From Thalassotalea sp. PP2-459 (lineage in GTDB: Bacteria; Pseudomonadota; Gammaproteobacteria; Enterobacterales; Alteromonadaceae), in NCBI RefSeq assembly GCF_001913705.1, contig NZ_MKQD01000011.1:1-64000 (forward strand): a stretch of DNA of 64,000 nt. Reading direction: 5' to 3'. The notes beneath the pieces are model-generated. The model had not been told where the DNA came from. It did no database searches and saw nothing but the letters and a program-made list of their open reading frames with translations. Every line of letters starts with the position of its first letter. The stretch's first letter is position 1. Positions 1-8,913 of the stretch are shown here, piece by piece. A program made the translations under genes and the position numbers.

Positions 1-1670
1 TAGTCCCTAACTTCGATAGCAATAAAGAAGTCAAAGGCTTTACGTCCATCCGTACGGACATCACACAACAAAAAGAAAATATAGATAATCTTGCCACAGC
101 CAAGGAACAAGCGGAGGCAGCGACAGAGGCTAAAACGCAGTTTTTGGCGACTATGAGCCATGAAATTCGAACACCAATTAATGGCGTAATAGGCATGACG
201 AACCTGCTACTTGATACATCGTTAAATAAAGAGCAGTACAGTTTTGCCAAATCTGTTAAATATAGTGCGGAATCCTTGTTGACCATCATAAATGATATTC
301 TTGATTTTTCTAAAGTTGAAGCAGGAAAGTTAGAGCTTGAGCTTCTTGAATTTGATCTAGAGTTATTTTTACATGACATTGGTAGCAGCATTGCTTTTCA
401 AGCCAATAATAAAAACCTTGAATTGATATGTCCTGCTAATCTTATTCTGAATCAGTCATTTATTGCTGATTCAGGACGTCTTCGGCAAATACTCAATAAC
501 TTAATTGGTAATGCAATTAAGTTCACCGAAAAAGGAGAGGTATCAGTATATTGCAATACACAAGAGCTTACAGAGCAATATACAAAACTTCTGTTCGAAA
601 TTAAAGATACTGGAATTGGCATCTCATCTGAGCAACAAAACAAACTTTTTGAACGTTTTAGTCAAGCTGATGGCTCTACTACCCGTAAGTACGGAGGCAC
701 TGGGTTAGGACTTTCTATCTGCAAACAGTTAGTTGGATTGATGAATGGTGAAATTGGCATGAGCAGTGTTGAAGGTAAAGGATCAATATTTTGGTTTACA
801 GTAATCGTGACTAATAGTAATTCTTTGACAGCTAATAAAACGTTTGATGGCTTAAAAAACCAAAAAATACTTGTCGTAGATGATAATGTTACTAACAGAG
901 AGTTGTTAGGGGAGATATTAACCCGGTGGCAAGTTGAGCATACTTTAGTCGATAGTGGGCAAAAAGCGCTAGAAAAGTTAACCGAAGAATACTCAAAAGG
1001 GGAACCATACAACATTGCTATTCTAGATATGCACATGCCTCAAATCGATGGTTTTACTTTAGGTACTAAAATAAAAAACGATTGTAAACTTTCTAAAGAT
1101 ACCCGTGTAATGATGTTAACCTCTCAAGGGAAAATAGGAGATGAAGATAGGTTAAAGGCCGCTGCATTTGACGGTTATCTGAATAAACCTATAGATCAAA
1201 CTAATCTTTACAATACATTAATCAAAATATCAGGAGTTAATTCTCCAGACAAAAAATTGGTAACGTCAAATAGCTCTAGAGAATATCCACAATTTGCTGC
1301 AAGAGTACTGGTTGTCGAGGATAATGCAATTAATCAAAAAGTAGCTCAAGGCTTATTGATAAAGTTTGGTTTGCAAGTTGATATAGCTGTCAATGGAGAA
1401 GAAGCATTAAAATCTTTGGAAAACCTACAATTTGATTTAGTTTTTATGGATTGTCAAATGCCAGTAATGGATGGTTATGAAGCTACTCAAAAAGTTAGGA
1501 GTTCAGAATTAAAACTACGTAAACGAAAGATTCCAATAATCGCTATGACTGCAAATTCAATGGCAGGAGATAGAGAGAAATGTCTAGCGGCTGGTATGGA
1601 CGACTTTATTTCTAAGCCTATTAATCCTAATACGGTGCAAGAAGTATTAAAACAGTGGCTACCAAAGTAA
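1..1670 (+). CDS. Hybrid sensor histidine kinase/response regulator (5' end missing)
   Basis: The frame is open from base 3, so the gene begins outside the window; the TTG at 144 is internal. The first visible residues ([10 protein letters not shown]) look like the C-terminal end of a PAS domain and are followed by a short coiled coil. The HisKA H-box (MSHEIRTP, His near base 159) is followed by a HATPase domain with N-box ([10 protein letters not shown]) and G-box (GGTGLGLSI). Two receiver domains follow: KILVVDDN with phospho-acceptor in LDMHMP, and RVLVVEDN with acceptor in MDCQMP and a final KPIN. The layout matches BarA/LuxQ-like hybrid kinases, which pass phosphate to a separate HPt protein or further domain; no HPt is seen here. 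The signal is unknown. It is convergent with the alginate-locus regulator, so a link to alginate is only positional. Family call is sure. Confidence 0.93.
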   Translation, partial: VPNFDSNKEVKGFTSIRTDITQQKENIDNLATAKEQAEAATEAKTQFLATMSHEIRTPINGVIGMTNLLLDTSLNKEQYSFAKSVKYSAESLLTIINDILDFSKVEAGKLELELLEFDLELFLHDIGSSIAFQANNKNLELICPANLILNQSFIADSGRLRQILNNLIGNAIKFTEKGEVSVYCNTQELTEQYTKLLFEIKDTGIGISSEQQNKLFERFSQADGSTTRKYGGTGLGLSICKQLVGLMNGEIGMSSVEGKGSIFWFTVIVTNSNSLTANKTFDGLKNQKILVVDDNVTNRELLGEILTRWQVEHTLVDSGQKALEKLTEEYSKGEPYNIAILDMHMPQIDGFTLGTKIKNDCKLSKDTRVMMLTSQGKIGDEDRLKAAAFDGYLNKPIDQTNLYNTLIKISGVNSPDKKLVTSNSSREYPQFAARVLVVEDNAINQKVAQGLLIKFGLQVDIAVNGEEALKSLENLQFDLVFMDCQMPVMDGYEATQKVRSSELKLRKRKIPIIAMTANSMAGDREKCLAAGMDDFISKPINPNTVQEVLKQWLPK

Positions 1671-1722
1671 AATTTCAAGGCATAGCAGAAAATTTTTATT
1701 AATTGAAAAGTTTGTTTCGTAT

Positions 1723-2451
1723 TTAAGCTTGTCGTTTTATCGAGTACATGTCTCGTTTTTCGCTGCTCTCTCTTTTTATTTTTTCTAATGCTCTGGTTTC
1801 TTCAGCGTCAAATAATGTATTGATTAAACGATGAAAATGTTCATGCATGGCAGTACGAGATTTATCAGCATTTGCTGATTTTAAGGCATTATAGATGGCT
1901 CTATGTTCAGCGATTGTTTTAGCGCTGTCTTTGCTACAGACACTATCATAATCTTCGATAATTTCTTTGGAAGAAGCTCTTAAATTCCATAGGCTCTCTA
2001 CTAGGCTTTTCATTGCTTCATTACGAGTAGCGTTGGCGATAATTTTATGGAAAGCTCTGTCTGCGGCTTCCATATCTTTCCCTTTTTCCATGTCGATAAG
2101 TGTTTGATTTAATTCTTCAAGCTCTTGTTCGTTTATAGACGCTGCTGCAAGTGCGGCTACTTCGCCTTCAACAAGTGCTCTTGCTTGTGTAACTTCAAAA
2201 GCGTTGATATTTTTTAGTAAATTTGCTGATTGCTGAGATGCTAATACATAAACACCAGAGCTAGTTTTTACTTCAACCCTTCCTCTTACTTCAAGGGCAA
2301 TGATTGCTTCACGAATAGTTGGACGGCTCACATTGAAACGTTGGGCTAACTCTCTTTCAGGTGGCAATCGGCTGCCAACTGGAAAATTTCCAGAATTAAT
2401 GGAAGCTTCAATTAATTCAACAATGCTCCAAAATAACCTTTTTGCCGCCAT
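1723..2451 (-). CDS. GntR-family (FadR subfamily) transcriptional regulator, probable alginate-locus regulator
   Basis: A 242-residue regulator with an N-terminal winged helix (residues about 5-70, GntR signature GSRLPPERELAQRFNVSRP) and a C-terminal all-helical FCD effector domain (about 85-212). The FCD metal ligands are visible as Asp131, His135, His183 and His205. FadR-subfamily proteins of this type (KdgR, UxuR, ExuR) sense sugar acids, so KDG, DEH or a related uronate is the likely effector here; this is inference from family and context. FadR-type regulators bind TGGT-N3-ACCA palindromes, and matching sites lie upstream of this gene and of alginate genes nearby, suggesting repression with autoregulation. 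The ATG at 2451 is preceded by a purine-rich GGGGTAAAG. It sits at the edge of the locus and is convergent with the hybrid kinase. Confidence 0.88.
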   Translation of the reverse strand: MAAKRLFWSIVELIEASINSGNFPVGSRLPPERELAQRFNVSRPTIREAIIALEVRGRVEVKTSSGVYVLASQQSANLLKNINAFEVTQARALVEGEVAALAAASINEQELEELNQTLIDMEKGKDMEAADRAFHKIIANATRNEAMKSLVESLWNLRASSKEIIEDYDSVCSKDSAKTIAEHRAIYNALKSANADKSRTAMHEHFHRLINTLFDAEETRALEKIKRESSEKRDMYSIKRQA

Positions 2452-2863
2452 AGTTACTTTACCCCGAAAAGCGTTAAACGATAATTACCAAACTGATCTG
2501 TTCTTTATATCAAAATCAGTGACATAAGTTAAATCATTACATAACAGATCTTATTATTCAAGTGATTATCATACCAATATCATGATAATTTCGCTTTTAT
2601 TGGTAATAACCTTCTTAAGTGTGGAATAAAGTAGAATATTTAAATTATTAAGCTAGCCTCATTGTATTGTTTGTTTTATGCGGATTTTGTTTTTTATTCT
2701 TATTAATTAATATGCTTAGCTGTTTATCTTTTTTGGTAATACCAAATCATATGCTTTTAACTAGTTTTTATTGATAGGCTCAAACTAAATTAATGATGTT
2801 TATCGCTGACAAGTGGGAAAGCAGGTAAAACAGGATATTGCTAATATACCCTGTTTGTGGAGT
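2452..2863. other. 412-bp intergenic region upstream of the GntR regulator
   Basis: No gene is visible. The region is AT-rich and lies between the regulator start (2451, minus) and the 3' end of the PL7 lyase (2864). It contains one perfect 15-bp operator-like palindrome (2732-2746), a partial copy TTGGTAATAACC (2600-2611), and TTTGGTAATTATC read on the minus strand (2480-2492). Together these suggest autoregulation of the GntR gene. No convincing terminator was found after the PL7 gene. Confidence 0.6.
2732..2746. promoter_or_regulatory. Perfect palindrome, candidate GntR/FadR-type operator
   Basis: TTTGGTAATACCAAA, two 7-base arms about one central base. The half-site TGGT/ACCA with three central bases is the form bound by FadR-subfamily GntR proteins. 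The same 15-mer occurs, reverse-complemented, upstream of the second TonB receptor (27114-27128). It is about 280 bp upstream of the regulator start. Binding is inferred. Confidence 0.7.
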
Positions 2864-3907
2864 TTAAGGTTGGGTAGCTTGGCTTAACGTTAAATGCGTA
2901 AAAGTAACGCGAGTATAATCACCGTTTGCTTTATCTGTTTGCCAATCTCCGGTGCCAGAGCAGCCAGCATACCAAATACCATCGGCATCTTTTGTTGAAC
3001 ATTGATTATAAGCACCAGCTTTAAAGTAATGCCAATCACCTGTATAGCCATTAGGGTTGTCTTTGTTATCGATGTTGCCATAGGCGTCAATATTATTGGA
3101 AAGATCAATTTGATAAGTAACGGCTTTTTTATTTTTTTGGGTAAACGTTAAGTGCATTACACTGTTAAATACATTAATTTCGTAACTAAACTCTTCATTT
3201 AACTTAATACCTTTAGCTTTTGGGTCTTCGGCATTTTCCCAAGTATTTCCCCACACAGGATAGGCGATATCGGTTCTATCGGGGTTGTCTTTGGCTAAAT
3301 TTCTTTCATAGGTCCAAAATACTGATCCCGATTGATGATTTGGCCACTTTTTATAATATATTTTTATCGGCTCATTTCCCCAACCAAAGCCATTGCCTTC
3401 GGCGATTAGCGCTTTATCTTTACCAGCATGAATTTGACCAACAACAACTGAATAAGCTGGTTTTTTAGGGTGTTTAGCATTTTTAGCGACATGGTTTACT
3501 TTTAAACTCGCTGATAATTTACCGCCGAGTTGATCAAAGTATTTCGCATCAGGGTGTGCAGATAAGGCGAAATTATTGCCATATGATTTTGTATCAATTG
3601 AGGTATCCAACCCTCTGATCATTTGCCTTAATTCACTGCGGGTATTAGATGACGTTTGAGTAGTCACTGCTTTATTCGGCGAGGTAAACACTAAATGGCC
3701 AAATTGGTCCAAATAAAAATAGTCAGGGTGTTGATAGTGTTGTAGCGCCCTAGTGTCAATGGTATCTGCTTTACCATCGTTATCTTGATCGAGTGGAATG
3801 GTAATTTTCCAATGGGATAAATCAAATTTATTGGCAGGATTATTTGATGTGCTAGCACATCCTGCAAATAACAATATGAGTGAAATTTTCGTTACTGCTT
3901 TAATCAT
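2864..3907 (-). CDS. Alginate lyase, polysaccharide lyase family 7, lipoprotein
   Basis: A 347-residue protein with a lipoprotein signal peptide (FAGC, Cys17), so it is probably anchored in the outer membrane. The rest is a single PL7 beta-jelly-roll domain with all three family signatures: RSELR (90-94), QIH (158-160) and YFKAGAYNQ (294-302). His160 and Tyr300 are the expected catalytic pair for beta-elimination of alginate. The QIH rather than QVH form is usually associated with guluronate-containing substrates, so G-rich or mixed blocks are likely. The start is supported by a strong AGGAG upstream. A terminator (4065-4096) separates it from the preceding minus-strand lipoprotein gene, so it probably has its own promoter within 3908-4064. 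No clear copy of the GntR operator was found there. Confidence 0.95.
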   Translation of the reverse strand: MIKAVTKISLILLFAGCASTSNNPANKFDLSHWKITIPLDQDNDGKADTIDTRALQHYQHPDYFYLDQFGHLVFTSPNKAVTTQTSSNTRSELRQMIRGLDTSIDTKSYGNNFALSAHPDAKYFDQLGGKLSASLKVNHVAKNAKHPKKPAYSVVVGQIHAGKDKALIAEGNGFGWGNEPIKIYYKKWPNHQSGSVFWTYERNLAKDNPDRTDIAYPVWGNTWENAEDPKAKGIKLNEEFSYEINVFNSVMHLTFTQKNKKAVTYQIDLSNNIDAYGNIDNKDNPNGYTGDWHYFKAGAYNQCSTKDADGIWYAGCSGTGDWQTDKANGDYTRVTFTHLTLSQATQP

Positions 3908-4064
3908 TTAAGCACTCCTATTTTAACGTGCGCGTTTTGTTGTTGAGTATCGCTAATTGCGACATCACAACAACGAATAGCGACTTAAATTGTTGACACG
4001 ACGTTGTACTTATTTTAAATCTGTTATTGATGCTGAACAAAGTAAAAGCTGCCGTATAGTGTTA

Positions 4065-4096
4065 TAAAAAAATAGCGCTATGTAATAGCGCTATTT
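4065..4096 (-). terminator. Rho-independent terminator after the repeat lipoprotein gene
   Basis: On the minus strand a perfect 12-bp stem (AAATAGCGCTAT / ATAGCGCTATTT) with a 3-base loop runs into a T tract. It ends transcription of the gene at 4119-6368. Confidence 0.88.
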
Positions 4097-4118
4097 CAAG
4101 CTAGAGAGATAAATTAGC

Positions 4119-6368
4119 TTACTTTGCTTTTTTAGCGACTACTACTTCAGCAGAGCTAGAGTTATAAGGTGATGAGGTATTATCATCATCTAATGAACTT
4201 CCTTCAGAATAACTTTCAAAATTATCTTCGAACTGTATCACTGTTCCTTCAAGATCAGAGTAGAGTTTAACTTCATCAATAAAATAAGCAGCGTCACCTA
4301 ATGTTGAACTATTATCACCTAATTTAAAGATTACTGTTTGCACACCTGCAATAACATCGCTTAAAGATTGAGAGACTGATGCAAAGGGTTCGGTCGTTAC
4401 GCTGGTACCATCTATCGTTAAAGTTAGTAGAGGAGCAACGGTATCAGAAGCATTACTTGCATCCCATGTGATATCAACGTTGGTCCATTTATCGGCAGTA
4501 AATGGAATGGTCACGTCAACGCCTTCGTTATTTCGAATAACATAACCTGTACTTTGGATTCGTAAGTCTATAATGGCGTTACTTGTACTCGTAGATGAAC
4601 CATACAAACCAATGTAGGCATCTTTTTCTATACCAGCTTCTTTTAAGAAGGCTACGCTTAACTTACCCGCAGGAATAATATCGCTTGAAGATAGTTTATA
4701 ACGTAACTCACCAGCATCATCTGTCATGTTATCAGTAATTTTTGCTGTTAAGTTATCTGGATTTTCTGCACCACCTTCGGAACCAATTTGTGCAACAACG
4801 GTTTCAGCAGTACTAGAGTTGTATGGTGATGCTGAATTATCATCATCTAATGAATCACCTTCCATATAACTTTCGAAGTCATCTTCAAATTGAACGGTCG
4901 TACCTGCAAGATCTGAATACAATTTGAAGTTATCAATGTAGTAGGCGGCTTCACCTGTTGTTGAACTGTTGTCACCTAACTTGAATATAATTGTTTGCAC
5001 GCCGGCCACAACATCACTTAATGATTGTGATACAGAAGCAAAAGGTTCGGTGGTTACACTTGTGCCGTTAATGGTTAACGTTAATAGTGGTGCAACGGTA
5101 TCCGAAGCATTGCTTGCATCCCAGGTCATTTCAACATCAGTCCACTTATTCGCTGAAAAAGGAATAGTGATATCAACCCCTTCATTATTACGAATAACAT
5201 AACCGCTACTTTGGATACGCAAATCAATTAACGCATTGCTAGTACTGGTTGAGGAACCGTATAAACCAATGTAGGCATCTTTTTCAATACCATCTTCTTT
5301 AAGGAAGGAAACGGTAAGTTTACCTGCAGGAATAATATCACTTGATGAAAGTTTATATCTAAGTTCACCCGCATCATCAGTCATGTTATCAGTAATTTTA
5401 GCCACTTTAGTTGGAGCAAATGAAGCTACGCCCGAAATAGTGATGTTTAATTCTGCTAACGTACCGTCCGCTGAGGAAATTGAAATGGTATCGTTAATGG
5501 TGTCATTTTCATCAAGTAACGATGTGACTGTTGGGTTTGTTGTATCTAGCGTATATGTCCATTGACCATCCGTTTGAATAGAAAAAGTACCAAACGTAGT
5601 CATTGTATCTGTTTGAGCAAGCGCTGAACTTTCGCCAACATCAGCGTCAGTGATAACAACAGTACCGGTAACGCTATCTGTTTCATCATTGATAACGGCC
5701 GCTGTTAAGCCTTCAAACGTCGCTGCTGTATTTCCGGAAGCGGGAGCTACCGATTCAGAAGCTGTAGAACTGACTTCTTCACTGTAATCATCATCATCAG
5801 TGTATGTGGCCGTGACCACAATGGTTTTACCAATTTCATCATCAGTTAACGCAAGAGTGGATTCTGCTGCACCTTCTATTGCGATACCGTCTGCTAGCCA
5901 CGTATAGGTCACGTTTTGTGCATCAACGCCATTGTCGTCTGTAAGTGTTGCAGTTAGAAGCTTTCCTGATTCAAAAATACCTGATACTTCAATCATACCA
6001 TCGGCATTCATGATGATGGTGTTTGTTGCACTAGATCTTAATTTTTCTTGGTAGTTATCATTGTCGGTATATGATGCGATAACTGAAACTTGTGTGTTAA
6101 CTTGCTCTGACGTTACGGTAAATGAGCTAGTTGAAGCACCTGAAATTTCAACGTCGTTTGCTAACCAACTATAGGTAATTGTTGATGTGTCTACACCATT
6201 ACCGTCGGTAACCGATACTGTTAATGTTTCCCCTACTTTTGCTGCACCAGACAATGAGATTTGACCAAATGCATTACCCGTCTCTTTAGGTAATTCATCT
6301 GTATTACACCCCGTAACAGCCAAAGCAATCGCAGATGCCGCAATCGATTTGTTTATTAAATTTTTCAT
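4119..6368 (-). CDS. Large modular surface lipoprotein with tandem C-terminal domains, unknown function
   Basis: A 749-residue lipoprotein (VTGC, Cys21). After the anchor come two Ig-like modules of about 90 residues (33-120 and 122-208), each with a conserved Y(S/T)WLA core and an acidic YTD-rich end, then a VCBS-like cadherin-type repeat (about 212-318). Two near-copies of a roughly 204-residue domain follow (323-526 and 542-745, about 85% identical). The repeats look like a beta-sandwich of the concanavalin/LamG kind, with acidic DDDN stretches that could bind calcium, but I cannot name the family. No catalytic motif was seen. Its place between alginate lyases suggests a glycan-binding lipoprotein that holds alginate near the lyases and receptors; that is inference. 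SD AGGAT precedes the ATG. Its promoter carries an operator-like site in the -35/-10 spacer. Confidence 0.75.
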   Translation of the reverse strand: MKNLINKSIAASAIALAVTGCNTDELPKETGNAFGQISLSGAAKVGETLTVSVTDGNGVDTSTITYSWLANDVEISGASTSSFTVTSEQVNTQVSVIASYTDNDNYQEKLRSSATNTIIMNADGMIEVSGIFESGKLLTATLTDDNGVDAQNVTYTWLADGIAIEGAAESTLALTDDEIGKTIVVTATYTDDDDYSEEVSSTASESVAPASGNTAATFEGLTAAVINDETDSVTGTVVITDADVGESSALAQTDTMTTFGTFSIQTDGQWTYTLDTTNPTVTSLLDENDTINDTISISSADGTLAELNITISGVASFAPTKVAKITDNMTDDAGELRYKLSSSDIIPAGKLTVSFLKEDGIEKDAYIGLYGSSTSTSNALIDLRIQSSGYVIRNNEGVDITIPFSANKWTDVEMTWDASNASDTVAPLLTLTINGTSVTTEPFASVSQSLSDVVAGVQTIIFKLGDNSSTTGEAAYYIDNFKLYSDLAGTTVQFEDDFESYMEGDSLDDDNSASPYNSSTAETVVAQIGSEGGAENPDNLTAKITDNMTDDAGELRYKLSSSDIIPAGKLSVAFLKEAGIEKDAYIGLYGSSTSTSNAIIDLRIQSTGYVIRNNEGVDVTIPFTADKWTNVDITWDASNASDTVAPLLTLTIDGTSVTTEPFASVSQSLSDVIAGVQTVIFKLGDNSSTLGDAAYFIDEVKLYSDLEGTVIQFEDNFESYSEGSSLDDDNTSSPYNSSSAEVVVAKKAK
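4134..4745 (-). repeat. C-terminal domain copy B of the modular lipoprotein
   Basis: Encodes residues 542-745, beginning AKITDNMTDDAGELRYK. It aligns without gaps to copy A with about 29 substitutions in 204 residues. Many third-codon positions differ, so the duplication is not recent. Confidence 0.9.
4791..5402 (-). repeat. C-terminal domain copy A of the modular lipoprotein
   Basis: Encodes residues 323-526, beginning AKITDNMTDDAGELRYK. The two copies are joined by a 15-residue linker rich in Gly, Glu and Asn. Confidence 0.9.
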
Positions 6369-6390
6369 TATTATGATCCTGTTGTTTTTT

Positions 6391-6400
6391 TTGGTAAAAC
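6391..6400. promoter_or_regulatory. Operator-like half-site TTGGTAAAAC
   Basis: Lies 23-32 bp upstream of the repeat lipoprotein start. The wider 15-mer TTTTGGTAAAACAAT here also occurs, reverse-complemented, upstream of TonB receptor 1 (around 8868-8880). It resembles the 2732 palindrome with a degenerate right arm. Confidence 0.5.
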
Positions 6401-6427
6401 AATCTTGTTAATGATTTGTTTGTTTTT

Positions 6428-6455
6428 ATATTAATTTGTAAAACCATTTTGTCAA
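6428..6455 (-). promoter_or_regulatory. Predicted promoter with embedded operator for the repeat lipoprotein
   Basis: Minus-strand -35 TTGACA (6455-6450), 16-bp spacer, -10 TAATAT (6433-6428). The spacer contains TGGTTTTACAA (6446-6436), a near match to the GntR-type operator. A repressor bound there would block RNA polymerase. The ATGGTTGACAA around the -35 is shared with the TonB receptor 1 promoter. Confidence 0.55.
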
Positions 6456-6572
6456 CCATGAACTGGTGACAATTTTAATTAATCACAATTTTAGTCATGT
6501 GTATTGGCTAGGTAAGTGCTTTGTTTGCACATGATTTAAAGTACATATCTATTTAATTAGTGTGGTTATTGT

Positions 6573-7103
6573 TTATGTTTTCTTTAACTGTAAAGAGTCC
6601 AAACTTTCCCTTGCGAGATTCAACCATTTCTTTTTATATTTTTTATCAGTGGTAATAAATGAAATAAAAGTGAGTTTGCCGTTAACAGGCAAAGCATAAG
6701 TTAGATTATATTGATACTTACCAATCCCTTGAGTTTCATATTCATAGACAGCAATTTTAGTGTCTAGTCGAGTATATACTTTGTCTTTTTTCCAGTTCGC
6801 GCCTTCGCTCGATTTACGTAACATATTCGAAATATATTTATGGATCTTATTCATCGATTGCTTATTTGCCGGCGTGGGATATTGAGTAAACGTAAAGCTT
6901 ACTGTTTGATTTTTGTTATCAAACCCATAGCTTGGTGGTGTTTTTTGATTGCCATAACGCTTCTCTAACGTTGTTGAAGACATTGCGTTTAATTCTGTTG
7001 AAAGTTTAATTAATAATGTTTCATCGAAGAACTTATGCGTGTTTGTTTCTGCAGCTTGAAGATAAAAACTGAGTATCAATAACAATGGGGATAGTTTTTT
7101 CAT
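6573..7103 (-). CDS. Exported protein of unknown function in the PL7 operon
   Basis: A 176-residue protein beginning MKKLSPLLLILSFYLQA, a clear Sec signal peptide with cleavage likely near residue 17. The start at 7103 is chosen because an AGGAG lies 8 bases upstream; a longer frame from 7175 would lack this. The mature part is Lys-rich with alternating polar/hydrophobic stretches (YQYNLTYALP, FISFITTD), suggesting a mixed alpha/beta periplasmic fold, but I recognise no family. It starts 16 bp after the stop of the second PL7 gene and is almost certainly cotranscribed with it, so a role in alginate binding or periplasmic handling is plausible but unproven. Confidence 0.7.
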   Translation of the reverse strand: MKKLSPLLLILSFYLQAAETNTHKFFDETLLIKLSTELNAMSSTTLEKRYGNQKTPPSYGFDNKNQTVSFTFTQYPTPANKQSMNKIHKYISNMLRKSSEGANWKKDKVYTRLDTKIAVYEYETQGIGKYQYNLTYALPVNGKLTFISFITTDKKYKKKWLNLARESLDSLQLKKT

Positions 7104-7119
7104 GTTGTTTACTCCTGGT

Positions 7120-8514
7120 TTAATAAGTGTTGTGGTGGTTATCGATTTGGTAAAAAGTTGCTTGCACGTAGTCATGTGGATCGCCGGAATTATTTTGGTT
7201 ATACACGCCAGCTTTGAAATACATATATTGGTTACCTACATCGTAGCCACTTTGTGACATATCTACGTGCTGGTGAAATTCAGTGCCATCAGATTTGATC
7301 ACAATTACGTTAAGGTTATTACCTTGCACTTCAATGGTGTAACTAAACTTCTCATTTAGTGCGATACCGTTTGATGGGTTACTCGCGTTATTTCCTCTGC
7401 TGCCTATTAATTCGTAGTAGTAGTCATCTCCACCAAGCTTTTCATGTGCAAGGTAAATAGCGCCGTTTTGGTTCTCTGGTAATTTACGATAGTACAGCCT
7501 GACAGGCTCATCATCATTGGCATGAATCTGACCAATAATAACCCGACCTATTTGATAATTTTCGCCTGTTGTCGTAACGTGATTAACTGCTAGTTGAGCG
7601 CTTGAAGTACCATCAATGCCACCAGATTTGCTGAGATCTGAATCAGGTGCAGTTGAAAACACCCAGTTATTTTTGTTAACCCCTTGAGTATTTATACTCG
7701 TATCACCTCTACGAAGCATTTCACGCAACTCTGCCCGTACATAGCTAGTGTTGTTAGAGGTTTTATACCCTGAAACTGAAGTGGAAAATCGTAAGCCACT
7801 ATCGTGTGTTAAGGTAAAAAATCTTGGGTCATAATAGCCAGCCGCTAAATCTTGTTCTTTAATACTGTCAGATTTGCCATTGTTATCATCGTCGGTTGGA
7901 ACACTCAAATACCAATCAATTAATTCAATAGAATGCGCAGTAGTTTCTCGACATCCATAAACTTCAATTTCAAGGAGTGTGCTTGCTTGCGATACTTGAT
8001 TACCTGATAGTGCTAAGTTGATGTAAAGTGCGGTTTGCTGTTCATGTGGGCTCTGTGCTAAGTCAACAACATCTGGAATAATTGTTTGTGTTTCGCTTTC
8101 AGTAACAGTGTTTAACAATTGCCAGTTTTCATTATCTTTTGAGCTTGATATTGAAAAGAGGTTTGCATATTCGGTATTGGCCCAAGTGATGACTAACTGC
8201 TTTAATAACGCTGGTTCAGCCAAGGTTATTAAGACGTTGGTATCTAATGTATTAGGTTGCCAACTTGAGTCATTTATTTTAGAACCATCATGTAATGAAG
8301 CAATGCTTTGGGCTCCTCCTTCATAACTGATACTAGCGATATCTAGTGGGTATGATACATCACAAGTTATATCATCTATGACCGTTGGCGTTGTCGTTTG
8401 GTCTTCTTCAGGTGTTTTTGGTATTGCTTGGGTATTTTTAGCTGTAGAACTTCCTCCGCAGCTAAATAAAAAAGCTGAAGTGAATAACGTTAACAATATT
8501 TTTTGTTTTTTCAT
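7120..8514 (-). CDS. Alginate lyase PL7 lipoprotein with N-terminal discoidin-like domain
   Basis: A 464-residue lipoprotein (LFSC, Cys19). A Thr/Pro linker leads to an approximately 140-residue discoidin/CBM32-like module (about 52-188, with WQPNTL and Cys51/Cys188 that may close the domain). A PL7 catalytic domain follows (about 197-460). PL7 signatures are RAELR (260-264), QIH (329-331) and YFKAGVYNQ (432-440); His331 and Tyr438 are the expected catalytic residues. It is a surface endolyase whose extra module should bind alginate or other wall glycan. The ATG at 8514 was preferred over an upstream TTG (8535) because the lipoprotein signal starts there; the Shine-Dalgarno is weak in both cases. 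It leads an operon with the exported protein at 6573-7103 and is divergent from TonB receptor 1. Confidence 0.92.
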   Translation of the reverse strand: MKKQKILLTLFTSAFLFSCGGSSTAKNTQAIPKTPEEDQTTTPTVIDDITCDVSYPLDIASISYEGGAQSIASLHDGSKINDSSWQPNTLDTNVLITLAEPALLKQLVITWANTEYANLFSISSSKDNENWQLLNTVTESETQTIIPDVVDLAQSPHEQQTALYINLALSGNQVSQASTLLEIEVYGCRETTAHSIELIDWYLSVPTDDDNNGKSDSIKEQDLAAGYYDPRFFTLTHDSGLRFSTSVSGYKTSNNTSYVRAELREMLRRGDTSINTQGVNKNNWVFSTAPDSDLSKSGGIDGTSSAQLAVNHVTTTGENYQIGRVIIGQIHANDDEPVRLYYRKLPENQNGAIYLAHEKLGGDDYYYELIGSRGNNASNPSNGIALNEKFSYTIEVQGNNLNVIVIKSDGTEFHQHVDMSQSGYDVGNQYMYFKAGVYNQNNSGDPHDYVQATFYQIDNHHNTY

Positions 8515-8631
8515 GGGGGTCCAAGTTATCTTCAAGTTATCTCATTTTGTCATTATTACACCGCGTAATATTTAAAATGTACTGCACTGGAATATGTCAT
8601 TGTCAGTAAATTTATCGAGCGTGTATTGATT

Positions 8632-8659
8632 ATTACATTATTTAATACCAAATGGTCAA
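8632..8659 (-). promoter_or_regulatory. Predicted promoter with embedded operator for the PL7 operon
   Basis: Minus-strand -35 TTGACC (8659-8654), 16-bp spacer, -10 TGTAAT (8637-8632). The spacer carries TGGTATTAAAT (8650-8640), whose TGGTATTA is a perfect left half of the palindrome at 2732. The arrangement GGTTGAC followed by TGGT in the spacer is the same as at 6428-6455. Confidence 0.5.
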
Positions 8660-8800
8660 CCAAAAAATAAACATGGTCATCAAGTGTTCCAAGTGAATGT
8701 TTATTTTTCTGTTCAAAGTCGTAATGTTCTTCAATTATATTCACAGGCTAAAAGTAGGCTAATAAACCTAAGGTAACGTGTGTAGACCTTTATTGGTATG

Positions 8801-8810
8801 TTGGTAAAAC
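8801..8810. promoter_or_regulatory. Operator-like half-site TTGGTAAAAC
   Basis: The same decamer as at 6391-6400, midway in the divergent control region and just after another TTGGTA (8793-8798). Assigned by similarity only. Confidence 0.4.
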
Positions 8811-8867
8811 TATTTTAGTATAAGGTTCGTTTTGTTTCTTATTAATTGGTTAGTTTTTATTTTTTAA

Positions 8868-8913
8868 TTGTTTTACCAAAATGGTTGACAATTGTTTTTT
8901 ATGTTGCTTGAAT
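8868..8913 (+). promoter_or_regulatory. Predicted promoter and adjacent operator for TonB receptor 1
   Basis: TTGTTTTACCA (8868-8878) is the reverse complement of TGGTAAAACAA and is followed by -35 TTGACA (8885-8890), a 17-bp spacer and a -10-like TTGAAT (8908-8913). Predicted transcription starts near 8920, giving a leader of about 40 bases. Confidence 0.5.

Noticed and set aside
662-1036. 124-residue antisense ORF in the hybrid kinase
   Set aside because: Lies entirely over the strongly conserved HATPase and receiver coding sequence.
144-1670. TTG at 144 as the start of the hybrid kinase
   Set aside because: The frame is open to the window edge and the upstream codons encode a PAS-like end and coiled coil; the TTG falls eight residues before the H-box.
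4134-5402. Recent recombination or assembly duplication of the lipoprotein C-terminal domains
   Set aside because: The DNA copies differ at many silent positions, so this is an old in-gene duplication rather than an artefact.
8556-8744. 62-residue minus-strand ORF in the divergent control region
   Set aside because: It overlaps the predicted PL7 promoter and operator and has no family or ribosome binding site.
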